Shown: piece after piece, positions 10,127 through 20,222 of the stretch
Numbering within the stretch: position 1 is the first letter of the stretch
How the letters are laid out: each line of letters begins with the position of its first letter
Assembly (NCBI GenBank): GCA_963725415.1
Contig: CAVRZY010000243.1
Coordinates: 1 to 64,000, forward strand
DNA from: CAVRZY01 sp963725415
GTDB lineage: Bacteria > Acidobacteriota > Terriglobia > Bryobacterales > Bryobacteraceae
Length of the DNA: 64,000 bases
Direction of reading: 5' to 3'
Program-made: the position numbers and the translations under genes
Notes under the pieces: model-generated
Told to the model about the DNA's origin: nothing
The model's input: only the letters and a program-made list of their open reading frames with translations
Database searches by the model: none

Positions 10127-11377
10127 TCAAATCCAGCCGCGGATTCGCATGGCCTCGACGACCCGGTCCACGGCCACCACGTAAGCCGCCGTGCGCGTGT
10201 TCACGTTGTATTTCCTCGCCGCGTCCAGAGTGGCCAGGTAAGCGTCGGTCATCTTCTTGTCGAGCTGCTGGTTGATCTGGTTCTCGTCCCAATAGTACAT
10301 GTAGGCGTTCTGCACCATCTCGAAATAGGAGACCGTGACTCCGCCGGCGTTGCACAGAATGTCGGGGATGGTGTGAACGCCGTTGCCGTGCAGGATGGCG
10401 TCGGCCTCCGGGGTGCAGGGACCGTTGGCCAGTTCGGCCACGATCTTGGCCCTGATCCTTGGGGCGTTCTCTTCGGTGATGACGTTTTCCAGGGCAGCCA
10501 CAATAAGGATGTCCACCTCCAGCTCCAGCAGTTCTTCGTTGGAGATGGGCCGGGTGTTTGGAAAGTCAATCACTGAACCGGTAATGGCCTTGTGTTCGGA
10601 AACCGCCATGGGCTCGAGCCCGAAATCGTAGTAGATGCCGCCCTTGGAGTCGCTGATGGCGACAATCCTCGAGCCATGAGAGGTCCTCAACAGCGAGGCG
10701 ACCGCGAAGCCGGCATTTCCGAAGCCCTGCACCGCCACAGTAGCTTTCTTCAGGTTGACGTTGTAATCGTGGGCCGCCTTGCGGATGATGTATACCCCGC
10801 CGCGGCCCGTCGCTTCGTCACGTCCCGCGGAGCCGCCTATGCACGTGGGCTTGCCCGTGATTACGCCAAATCGGTTCTTTCCGCAACGCTTCGAGTACTG
10901 GTCCATCATCCAGGCCATGATTTGCGGCGTGGTGTAGACGTCGGGTGCAGGAACATCGTCTTCCGGCCCGATGTATTGCCAGATGCGGTCAATATAGCAC
11001 CGGCTCAACCGCTCCAACTCTCCCTGCGACAACTCCTTGGGATTGCACACAACACCGCCCTTGGCGCCGCCCAGCGGCAGGTCCAGAAGCGCGCACTTCC
11101 ACGTCATCCACGCTGCCAGCGCCCGTACGGTGTCAATGGTCTCGTCCGGGTGAAACCGGATTCCGCCTTTGGTGAGGCCCCGGGCGTCGTTGTACTGCAC
11201 CCGGAACCCTTGGAATACTCGGATCTCGCCGTTGTCCATGCGGATGGGCAGGGAAACGTGAAACTCCCGCATCGGCACACGAAGGATGGCATGGACGTTA
11301 GGATCCAGTTTCAGGATTTCCGCGCATTCATCCAACTGCCTTAAAGCGACTTTGAAGGGGTTGACCTTTTTCAACAT
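10127..11377 (-). CDS. gdhA: Glu/Leu/Phe/Val family dehydrogenase, probably glutamate dehydrogenase
   Basis: The 416-residue cytoplasmic enzyme matches the hexameric NAD(P)-dependent glutamate dehydrogenases that interconvert glutamate and 2-oxoglutarate plus ammonia. The substrate-domain motif LPLGGAKGGVVCNP with the active-site Lys follows GLTKGGIRFHP. The VQGFGNAG dinucleotide-binding loop is near residues 215-222, and ALENVITEENAPRI follows. ATG 11377 is preceded by GGAGACGA. Coenzyme specificity is not assigned. The gene is convergent with the metW remnant and diverges from the membrane-protein gene at 11487. Confidence 0.93.
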   Translation of the reverse strand: MLKKVNPFKVALRQLDECAEILKLDPNVHAILRVPMREFHVSLPIRMDNGEIRVFQGFRVQYNDARGLTKGGIRFHPDETIDTVRALAAWMTWKCALLDLPLGGAKGGVVCNPKELSQGELERLSRCYIDRIWQYIGPEDDVPAPDVYTTPQIMAWMMDQYSKRCGKNRFGVITGKPTCIGGSAGRDEATGRGGVYIIRKAAHDYNVNLKKATVAVQGFGNAGFAVASLLRTSHGSRIVAISDSKGGIYYDFGLEPMAVSEHKAITGSVIDFPNTRPISNEELLELEVDILIVAALENVITEENAPRIRAKIVAELANGPCTPEADAILHGNGVHTIPDILCNAGGVTVSYFEMVQNAYMYYWDENQINQQLDKKMTDAYLATLDAARKYNVNTRTAAYVVAVDRVVEAMRIRGWI

Positions 11378-11486
11378 TCGTCTCCTGTATCGACAATAAA
11401 CCGCTTGGGGATCTTAAGATCTTACTAGACTTGGGGGCCGTGTTGCCCAGTGCCCATGATACAATCAACCTCCTGCGAGAAAAACC

Positions 11487-12645
11487 ATGGCGAACCTGGA
11501 ACGCACCGAAAGACTGGCCGACCTGCTGGGAGTGGGAGGCGGCGGGATCCGCTGGGGGCGGGCGCTGGCTTTCCTGGCCGCGTTGCTGATTTCCGACCTC
11601 GTGCCGATCTGCGTTCGAATCAGCTTCGAGAGCTCGAGCTCGCTACCTTGGGAGTGGTTCTTCCAGGCCATGGTGGTCGGCTTCGTGATAGCGGCCTGCG
11701 CCGTGCCCATGTTCCTGCTGCTGCGCAGCGAAGTGGCGGCTGCGTTTGTCTCGGCGGCCATCTACACCGTGCTGATGGTGCCGATCGACTGGCTGATTTT
11801 CAGCCGGCTCAAATCCCCGCTGACCGAGGTGCTGCTGCGCTGGCCCTGGATGCACGCCTATCGGTTTGCCTGGGTGCTCCTATTCCTGATTGGCCTCTCC
11901 CTGGCTGTGCGCTGGGTCAAACCTGTCTGGCTCGCCCTGGGGTTGGGGGCAGCCACGGGAATGCTGGTGTTGCAGGGCCTCGCGGCCGTCAGAACAGCAT
12001 TGGCCCCGCGACAGTGGGAGTCACTCACACTGAAGGACGAAGTGATTTCCGTGCTCGTCAATCTGGGTTCGGCAGCCCTGCTGTCGGTGGTGTTCTGGGC
12101 CGGACTCCAGGCCGCCGATGCCAAGAAGGGCAGGTTGTCGAAACCCTTCTTTCTCTGGTCAGCGATCTGGGGCCTGGGACTGGCGGATGCGTGGCTGGCG
12201 TTCGCGCTGCGAGAGCCGTCGAGCTGGGAGCGAAGCAGCCAGGCCGCGCAACTCGTCACGCTGGCGCTCGCCTTGATGGCGACCATCTACGTAGCCGTGG
12301 TGATGCTGATTCTCTTTCACAGGATGTGGGACACCATCCAGGACGGGCACGCCCGCACCACCCCGGGGCAGGCGGTCGGTTTCCTGTTCATCCCCCTGTT
12401 CAACTTCTACTGGGCCTTCCAGGCCATCTGGGGTTTCGCCAGGGACTACAACCGCTTCGTCGAGCGCCACTGGTTGAACGTCGCCAAGTTACCGGCAGGA
12501 CTGTTTTTGACCTACGTGATCCTCAGCTTCACAACCTGGGTTCCCGTGGTGGGCGTGTTGACGCTGGTGGCCAACTATTTCATCGGGCTGATCATGGTTT
12601 CCAAGATCTGCGATGCGGTGAATGCCGTGCCCGAGTCGCTGCGGC

Positions 12646-12674
<29 letters not shown>
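11487..12674 (+). CDS. Multi-pass membrane protein of unknown function with DUF4328-like C-terminal part
   Basis: The 395-residue product has about eight hydrophobic segments beginning at residues ~28, 60, 85, 130, 205, 260, 325 and 355. The C-terminal third contains GQAVGFLFIPLFNFYWAFQA followed by IWGFARDYNRF, a pattern shared by DUF4328-type membrane proteins. No catalytic motif is visible. A TACAAT hexamer lies at about 11459-11464, but no good -35 was found. The 3' end overlaps the convergent thiC gene by 29 bases. Confidence 0.7.
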
Positions 12675-13992
<1,318 letters not shown>

Positions 13993-14115
13993 GGCTTGCC
14001 TCCAATGCCCCACCCCTCCAGGGGAACTGTTCTTATGGCTCTTTCTTGCAGTCTACAATTTTTCGAGGCCTCTTTGCCGGGCCGTGCGTCGGCACAACGG
14101 CTATACTCGTATTCT

Positions 14116-15372
14116 ATGAACCGAGTTGGAGTGGCCTTGCTGGCGGCTGTGTGCGTGGCCCCGGGCCTGGCTGGCTCGGCTATCCCGCAGGAAGAGTACC
14201 GTCTGCACCGTGCCGAGTTGCGCAAAGCCGTGACGGACGGCGTCGTGGTGCTGTTCGGCCGCACTGAAGGAAAAGGGGACGATGCGCTCACCGGATTTCG
14301 CCAGGAACCCAACTTCTTTTACCTGACCGGTTGGGAGGAACCCGGCGCGATTCTGGTGATGGCGCCTCCGGCCACGGAGTTGCTGTTTCTTCCACCGCAC
14401 AACCCGAAGGGGGAACGCTACACGGGCAGGAAGACTTCCGCCGAAGACGCCGACGCCCGTGGCGTCACCGGGTTCGCGCAGGTGCTGCCGGTCTCGGGAT
14501 TCCAGGCCCAACTCTCGAAGCTCCTGGAATCGTATCCCAAGGTTTACACCCTGCCCGGGGAGGCGCAGGCCTCGAGGCTGAAGCCGCGCGAGCTGTTCGA
14601 CCTCCAACCCGCGCTCACCCGGCTGCGGATGAAGAAATCCCCGCGCGAGATTGAGCTGATCCAGAGAGCCGCGAACATCACCATGGAGGCGCACCGCGCC
14701 GCCTGGAAGCGGGCCGCTGCGGGACTGTTCGAATATCAGATCGCCGCAACGATGACGGCAGCCATCCTGGAGAGAGGGTGCGAGCGCACCGCCTACTCGC
14801 CGGTGGTCGCCTCCGGGGCGAACGGAACCGTGCTGCACTACTGGAAGAATTCCCGGCGCATGGAGAAGGGTGAGTTGCTTCTGATGGACATGGGTGCGGA
14901 GTGCTCGGCGTACGCTGCCGATATCACCCGCACCGTTCCGGTAAGCGGGAAATTCACGGCCCGCCAGCGCGAAATCTACGATCTGGTTTTGGGGGCGCAG
15001 AAAGCGATCATCGCCGCCATCAAGCCGGGCGTCACGCAGGGGGCGGAGAACACCGCGCCCAACAGCCTTTACAGGATTGCCTACGAGTACCTGAATTCGC
15101 ACGGCAAAGACCGGGAGGGCAACCCGCTCGGCAGGTACCTGACCCACGGCGTCAGCCATCATGTCGGCTTGCGGGTCCATGATCCCGGGTCGGCGAAGGA
15201 GCCGCTCGCGGCGGGGATGGTCGTCACCGCCGAGCCGGGTCTCTACATCCCCGAAGAGGGCATCAGCATTCGCATCGAGGACATGATCCTGGTGACCGAG
15301 AACGGCGCCCGGGTGCTGACCGCGGCACTTCCCAAAGAAGCTGGCGAAATCGAGAAAGCGATGGCGAAGTAG
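14116..15372 (+). CDS. Secreted Xaa-Pro aminopeptidase-like M24B metallopeptidase
   Basis: The protein has 418 residues from ATG 14116, which starts a signal peptide (MNRVGVALLAAVCVAPGLAG). An N-terminal creatinase/AMP_N-like domain contains FLTGWEEPG-type residues near FFYLTGWEE. The C-terminal pita-bread fold carries the five metal ligands: the two Asp in LLMDMGAECSAYAADITRT, the His in HGVSHHVGLRVHDPG, and the Glu residues in TAEPGLYIP and RIEDMILVT. It would remove N-terminal residues preceding proline in the periplasm. The downstream kinase gene starts seven bases after the stop, so they may be co-transcribed. Confidence 0.9.
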   Translation: MNRVGVALLAAVCVAPGLAGSAIPQEEYRLHRAELRKAVTDGVVVLFGRTEGKGDDALTGFRQEPNFFYLTGWEEPGAILVMAPPATELLFLPPHNPKGERYTGRKTSAEDADARGVTGFAQVLPVSGFQAQLSKLLESYPKVYTLPGEAQASRLKPRELFDLQPALTRLRMKKSPREIELIQRAANITMEAHRAAWKRAAAGLFEYQIAATMTAAILERGCERTAYSPVVASGANGTVLHYWKNSRRMEKGELLLMDMGAECSAYAADITRTVPVSGKFTARQREIYDLVLGAQKAIIAAIKPGVTQGAENTAPNSLYRIAYEYLNSHGKDREGNPLGRYLTHGVSHHVGLRVHDPGSAKEPLAAGMVVTAEPGLYIPEEGISIRIEDMILVTENGARVLTAALPKEAGEIEKAMAK

Positions 15373-15379
15373 GGGCAAC

Positions 15380-17272
15380 ATGCGTCGCGTGCGCGGGCAA
15401 ATCATCGGCTATCTGTCGATCCTGGCGGGCAGCTTCCTGCTGGCCATGGTGGCCGGCTGGCTGGGCGCGCAAATCGACAATTACGCTTACGACTGGATGT
15501 TCCGCCGCTACCGGCCCCCGCCCTGGCAGCCACAGTCGATACTGCTGACCGCCGACGAAGCGAGCCTGGCAGAGACGGGGGGCATGCGGCACCTCCGCAG
15601 GTCTCTGGCTGAGGCCCTGGAACGCGCCGTCGCGGGCCGGCCGAAGGCGGTGGCCGTCGACGTGATTCTGGCCGACGAAAGCGATCCATCGGATGATGCA
15701 GCCCTGGAAGCGGCTCTCCGGAAAGTCCCCAACCTAGTGCTGTCCTGCGAGTTGGTGGAGGAGGGGCGGCGTTGGGAAGACCCCTTGCCCCGGTTCCGGC
15801 GCTGGGCCGCCGCGGTGGGTCACGTGCATGGCGATCCCGGTCCCCTGGATGGCGTCAGCCGGCTGGTCCCGCTGGAGAAGGCCACCCCGCGTGATCGGCG
15901 CTGGGCCCTGGCGCTGGAAGCCTTCCGCCTCAGCCGGAACGTGGACGCGGTGGTGGAATCTCCGGACGATCTCCAGGTAGGCCGGCTCAGGATCCCAGCC
16001 CGGCGTTCCGATTCCCGGTTCCTGCGCATCCGCTATCTGCCTCCTCCCTCGGAGGATTCCTTCGCTCTGCCGCGCGTGTCCTTCAAGCAGTTGAAGGAGA
16101 ACCCCGCGCTGGCGGCCCAATTCCAGGACAAGGTCGTCTTTGTGGGGATCACCGCCCAATCGGCCATGCGGGACCGGCTGATGACGCCCTATTCTCACGG
16201 CCAGTTCATGCCGGGCATCGAGATTCACGCCAACATTTTTGAAACGCTCTCCCAAGGTCGGTTCCTCACCAGCGCGGGCAACCTGACGTTGGTGGGTCTG
16301 TGCTTGGTTCTGGCCGCGGCCGGGGTCTCGATATTCGCTTTCCGGACCGGCTGGCAGGCCTACGCGCTGGCGGCCGCGCTCCTGATCGCCGCCCACGTGG
16401 TCCCCTATCTGCTGTTCACGCGGAACGTCGTGCTGCCCTACTTCGCCCCGGTCTCCTCGGCGTGGCTGTCGGTGGTGGGCGCCGCTGCATTCCAGTTCCT
16501 GGCTGTCCGCCGGCAGTTGCGCCGCTCGGAATCCGAAAAGGTCCGCTACCAGCAGGCCATGCATTTCGTTTCGCACGAGATGCGCACGCCGCTGACCGCC
16601 ATCCAGGGTTCTAGCGAGTTGATGAGCCGCTACAACCTCAGCGAGGACAAACGCCGCCAGATCGCCGACCTGATCAACTCGGAATCCAAGCGGCTGGCGC
16701 GCATGATCGAGACCTTCCTCAACGTCGAGCGGCTTTCGGCAGGAGAGATGGAACTGAAAAAGGAGGTCTTTCAGGCGCAGGACATCCTGGCCGGCTGCAT
16801 CGAGAGGACGCGCCCGCTGGCCGATCACAAGCAGATCCGTATCCGCCTCGAACCCATTCCCGAGGCCAGCCTGACCGGCGACCGGGAATTGATGGAATAC
16901 GCCATTTACAACCTGCTGACCAATGCGGTGAAATATTCTCCTGCGGAGACGGAGGTCACGGTGTCGGCGCGCCGCGACGACGGGCGCCTCCGGCTTTCGG
17001 TGAAGGACCAGGGCATCGGCATGGACCGGCACGAGGTGCGCAAGATCTTTCAGAGGTTCTACCGCACCCGCAAGGCGGAAGCCTCCGGAGAAACCGGCAC
17101 GGGCATTGGGTTGTCGATCGTCGAACAGATTGTGGCCCACCACGGCGGAAAGATCGAAGTCGCCAGCGAGCCGGGGAAAGGGTCTTGCTTTACACTGGTA
17201 TTGCCGGCGCAAGAAGAGCTCGCGCCAAGACGCAAAGAACCCGCAAAGCTCGCCAAGAAGCAAATGGAATGA
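15380..17272 (+). CDS. CHASE2-domain sensor histidine kinase
   Basis: The protein has 630 residues. An N-terminal membrane anchor (about residues 10-32) precedes a CHASE2 extracytoplasmic sensor domain (about 40-300, with KAVAVDVILADES and DKVVFVGITAQS). Three closely spaced transmembrane helices follow at about 305-375. Next come a HisKA domain with FVSHEMRTPLTAIQ, whose His is phosphorylated (near residue 400), and a HATPase domain with NLLTNAVKYSP, VKDQGIGM and TGIGLSIVEQI. The cognate regulator follows at 17337. The last 16 residues (APRRKEPAKLAKKQME) are encoded by an interspersed repeat, so the original C-terminus was probably near LVLPAQEE. Confidence 0.93.
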   Translation: MRRVRGQIIGYLSILAGSFLLAMVAGWLGAQIDNYAYDWMFRRYRPPPWQPQSILLTADEASLAETGGMRHLRRSLAEALERAVAGRPKAVAVDVILADESDPSDDAALEAALRKVPNLVLSCELVEEGRRWEDPLPRFRRWAAAVGHVHGDPGPLDGVSRLVPLEKATPRDRRWALALEAFRLSRNVDAVVESPDDLQVGRLRIPARRSDSRFLRIRYLPPPSEDSFALPRVSFKQLKENPALAAQFQDKVVFVGITAQSAMRDRLMTPYSHGQFMPGIEIHANIFETLSQGRFLTSAGNLTLVGLCLVLAAAGVSIFAFRTGWQAYALAAALLIAAHVVPYLLFTRNVVLPYFAPVSSAWLSVVGAAAFQFLAVRRQLRRSESEKVRYQQAMHFVSHEMRTPLTAIQGSSELMSRYNLSEDKRRQIADLINSESKRLARMIETFLNVERLSAGEMELKKEVFQAQDILAGCIERTRPLADHKQIRIRLEPIPEASLTGDRELMEYAIYNLLTNAVKYSPAETEVTVSARRDDGRLRLSVKDQGIGMDRHEVRKIFQRFYRTRKAEASGETGTGIGLSIVEQIVAHHGGKIEVASEPGKGSCFTLVLPAQEELAPRRKEPAKLAKKQME

Positions 17273-17319
17273 GTATTCTTTGCGTGCTTTGCGAGACCTT
17301 TGCGCCTTTGCGCGAAACT
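17221..17319. repeat. Large inverted CGCAAAG-family repeat spanning the kinase stop codon
   Basis: The left part 17221-17259 (CGCGCCAAGACGCAAAGAAC and onward) and the right part 17278-17317 (TTCTTTGCGTGCTTTGCGAG and onward, ending TTGCGCG) are imperfect reverse complements that could form a long hairpin. The left arm encodes the kinase C-terminal tail and stop. The unit is the one found in the carA-carB spacer at 5074-5112. Confidence 0.7.
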
Positions 17320-17336
17320 CATAGCGAGGTTTTCGA

Positions 17337-18651
17337 GTGCAACGATTGCTCATCGTAGAGGATGACGCCGCGGTTCGGACCACCCTGGTGACCTTCCTGG
17401 AGCTGGAAGGCTACGCGGTGGACGCTGTTTCTTCGACCCGGGAAGCGATCCAGCGGCTGAACGAGACGGTCTACCCGATCGTGATCTCCGACATCTACCT
17501 GGACGAGCGCACGGGGCTTGACGTCCTGGAGACAGCGCGGCAGCAGAATCCGGACTGCGCCGTCATCTTGATGACCGCTCGGGGCACCATGGAGACCGTG
17601 ATGGCCGCCACCCGGGGCGGGGCCTTCGATTACATCGCCAAGCCGTTCGAGCTGGACCGCATCCTCGATACGTTGAGACGGGCCGAAGCCGCGCAGGTCC
17701 AGCGCCCGGAGGAGGACACCGAGGAGGAAGACGTACCGGAGAGCGAGATGATCGGCAGCTCACCCGGCATGGTCGAGATCTACAAGATCGTCTCGCGGGT
17801 GGCCCCCACCGACGCCACGGTCCTGCTGGAGGGGGAAACCGGCACGGGCAAGGAATTGATCGCCCGGATGATCCATAATAACAGCCTGCGCGCCAGCCAG
17901 CCGTTCGTGGCGGTGGACTGCGCCTCGATCGCACCCAGCCTGCTGGAGAGCGAGTTGTTCGGCGCGCTCCGTGGCGCCTACACCGGCATTGACAGAGACC
18001 GCATGGGGGTCTTCGAGGCCGCCAACCGGGGCACCGTCTTCCTGGATGAGATTGGCGATATCGAGCTGAATTTCCAGCTCAAGCTGCTGCGCTTCCTCCA
18101 GGACCGCGAGATCCGGCCTCTGGGCTCGCCCCGCTCCCGCTCCGTGGATGTCAGGGTCATCGCGGCCACCAACCATGACCTGCCAAGGATGGTGGAGGAG
18201 GAGAAATTCCGCGAGGATCTGTGGTTCCGCCTCAACGTGGTTCGCATCGAGGTCCTGCCGCTGCGCCAGCGCCGCGGCGACGTCCCTCTGCTGGCACACT
18301 ATTTTCTGAAGAAGTACAACCAGCGTTACGGCCAGCAGACCAGACTCAGACCCGGGCGGTCTGAAGGTCATGGAGGACTACACCTGGCCCGGCAACGTCC
18401 GCCAGTTGCAGCACATGGTCGAGCGCCTCACCATTCTGGCGCCCAATGGCCGGATCGATGAGGCCGCGGTCAGCGAGACCATCGGCGCCATGGAACCTCG
18501 CGAGCACGGCGGCGAGACTCTGGCAGACGCTGAAGCCGAGCAGATCCGCCGCGTGTTGGCCGCCGCCGGCGGCAACAAAAGCCGCGCCGCCAGAATCCTG
18601 GGCATCGAGCGCAAGACGCTCTACCGCAAGCTGGAAGCCATGGGACTGTAA
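17337..18651 (+). CDS. NtrC-family response regulator with AAA+ domain, interrupted by one frameshift
   Basis: Translation starts at GTG 17337. An N-terminal receiver domain has the acidic pair in VEDDAAV and the phosphoacceptor D52 in VISDIYLDE. A sigma54-interaction AAA+ domain follows (GETGTGKELIARMIH; FLDEIGDIELNFQ; TNHDLPRM). The C-terminal Fis-type HTH (NKSRAARILGIERKTLYRKL) lies in another frame from about 18355 onward, and a +1 insertion near 18340-18352 reconciles the frames. The loop that normally reads GAFTGA in sigma54 activators reads GAYTGI here, so sigma54 contact may be altered. It is the likely partner of the CHASE2 kinase 64 bases upstream. Confidence 0.88.
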
Positions 18652-18796
18652 GGCCTTGGCCAGACCTTCAGATTTTCCTGCTGCTTTTGCTGCCTGTCCG
18701 CACTACAATAGAGTCGTAGCGGTTTCGGACAAGGCTTTATAACCAGGTTTCATGTCGGTCTCATAGCAAGCCGGAGTCAGCGGGGAGGTAGAGACC

Positions 18797-18940
18797 ATGT
18801 TCGATAGCCTTGACGACCAGATCAAGCATGATGCGGCAGCGGCATCGTCCAAAGCAGAGCGCATCCTGCCCTGGGCGGCTGCCATCGTGGGAGGTCTTTT
18901 GCTGGTCCTGGGCCTGGTCTGGGGCGTTCACCAGTGGTGA
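18797..18940 (+). CDS. Small membrane protein, 47 residues, unknown function
   Basis: ATG 18797 follows a good GGGGAGGT ribosome-binding site. The product begins MFDSLDDQIKHDAAAASSKA, has one hydrophobic helix (about residues 25-43, AAAIVGGLLLVLGLVWG) and ends HQW. A charged, soluble N-terminal half followed by a tail anchor suggests an inner-membrane small protein with its N-terminus in the cytoplasm. Similar 45-60 residue proteins are familiar from Acidobacteria, but I know no function. The spacer that follows, 18941-19238, shows no gene or clear signal. Confidence 0.65.
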   Translation: MFDSLDDQIKHDAAAASSKAERILPWAAAIVGGLLLVLGLVWGVHQW

Positions 18941-19238
18941 TAGGTGAGGGCCGGACTGTCCGGCCGGACCAGGAGGCGCTCGGCGGCATCGATGCGCCGC
19001 ATGACGGACATAAGCCGTCCGGTGCAGCGGGGACGGGGGTTGCAGGTCCGAAGCACACCCTGTAAGTGTTTCTCTTTGTAAAGGTTTGAGCGTGCAGTGC
19101 CCCAGCCGTCGGCCCAGGGGCGCCTGTTGCTAACTGCACACTCCTCGGCGCCCACTACGCCCATGGAGGCAGCCGCGTTGATCCGTTGTGGGCAGGGCAC
19201 GGCACTGCCCGTGACAACCCAGGTTGTCTATCCCGGCC

Positions 19239-20126
19239 TTATCGGCTCAGAGAGGGCTTGACTTCCTCCCCGCGGGTCAGGGCCACCGCTGTCCCTGTCG
19301 CCGCCCCAGCCACCACGATGCCTACAATCACGGCTTTGGTCGCCACGGCCATGCCCGCGCCCGCCGTTCCAGCCGCGCCACCCGCGGCTGCCGCTGCAGC
19401 CGGCTTGGAGCACCGCTTCACTTTGCTGACGCGGATGACCTGCGTCGCACCGGTCACTGGTTGCGCCGAGGGAACCAGCGCACCTGTGATTTCCACGCAT
19501 CCGCCCACGTACTTGTCCAGCCCCGGGCCCTGTAATTCGGCGGTGACCGCGGCGGTCTCGTCGGTCAGCACGAAATGCCCGTCCTTCTTTTCCAGAGTCC
19601 CGGTCATCACCGAAGGAGCGGCCGCCCCGGCCGCCTGAGGCTCGAACTCCAGAGCCTTGCCGGGGGCAATGTTTGCCACCACCATGCCGGTCCCATTGGT
19701 GACCCGCACGGCCCCGTTCAACGCGGCCACCTGGATGCGGTTTCCGCCATTCAGCATCACGCGGGCCTTCGAACTGGGCTCAGCCGGCAGAACACACAGG
19801 CTCCTCGCTTCTACCCGGTAATTCGCGGCGTTCTCCAGCCATCCCTCGCCTTTCTCCAGCACCAAACGGTTGCGATAGACCTTGCCTCGCGATTCCGACG
19901 CCAGCCCGATCTGAATCCCTCCTTGCAGTTGCAGATCCGAGGCTGTTGCGCCGGTCTCCACGGTGGTTCCTTCGAACAGGGTTCCGTTGCCGGACACGGT
20001 GGCGCTGTCCAATCGAAAGCTACCCTTTCCCATTACCACCCCGATGGCCGGACTGGCCGTTTGTAGGATGGTCAGAGTCCCCACTGCGATCAGTGAGATC
20101 AACGCTTGCAATGTGGTTCTTGGCAC
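19239..20126 (-). CDS. Secreted FecR-like protein of unknown role
   Basis: The start is GTG 20126, eight bases after a strong AAGGAGGG site, giving 295 residues. A signal peptide-like N-terminus (MPRTTLQALISLIAVGTL) is followed by a FecR-type beta region: GKGSFRLDSATVSGNGTLFE, TASDLQLQGGIQIGLASES, and later ALNGAVRVTNGTGMVVANIA. An alanine/glycine-rich hydrophobic segment close to the C-terminus (KAVIVGIVVAGAATGTAVAL) could anchor it. Proteins of this type in Acidobacteria are often near exopolysaccharide or TPR genes, and the divergent neighbour here is a TPR protein. Confidence 0.7.
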   Translation of the reverse strand: MPRTTLQALISLIAVGTLTILQTASPAIGVVMGKGSFRLDSATVSGNGTLFEGTTVETGATASDLQLQGGIQIGLASESRGKVYRNRLVLEKGEGWLENAANYRVEARSLCVLPAEPSSKARVMLNGGNRIQVAALNGAVRVTNGTGMVVANIAPGKALEFEPQAAGAAAPSVMTGTLEKKDGHFVLTDETAAVTAELQGPGLDKYVGGCVEITGALVPSAQPVTGATQVIRVSKVKRCSKPAAAAAAGGAAGTAGAGMAVATKAVIVGIVVAGAATGTAVALTRGEEVKPSLSR

Positions 20127-20222
20127 GTATATCCCTCCTTGGAGTAAAGTGGCTCGCGCCCACTCCCCCATCGAGACCAACCATCGGATCAGGAGCGCCA
20201 AACTTGGAGGGAGTAAGGTCAA

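Noticed and set aside
9984..10184. 66-residue plus-strand frame between the ATPase and gdhA
   Set aside because: It is an off-frame reading of the metW 3' remnant, whose correct frame ends at 10122.
13993..14115. Possible TPP riboswitch before thiC
   Set aside because: No CTGAGA or ACC-CTGAT-type THI-box core was found on the minus strand; only an ordinary ribosome-binding site is visible.
14101..15405. 434-residue minus-strand frame opposite the M24 peptidase
   Set aside because: Antisense shadow; codon pattern and homology support only the plus-strand gene.
18941..19238. Minus- and plus-strand frames in the spacer after the small membrane protein
   Set aside because: They lack ribosome-binding sites, domain similarity and coding-like composition; only short imperfect inverted repeats (GTGCAGT/ACTGCAC) are present.
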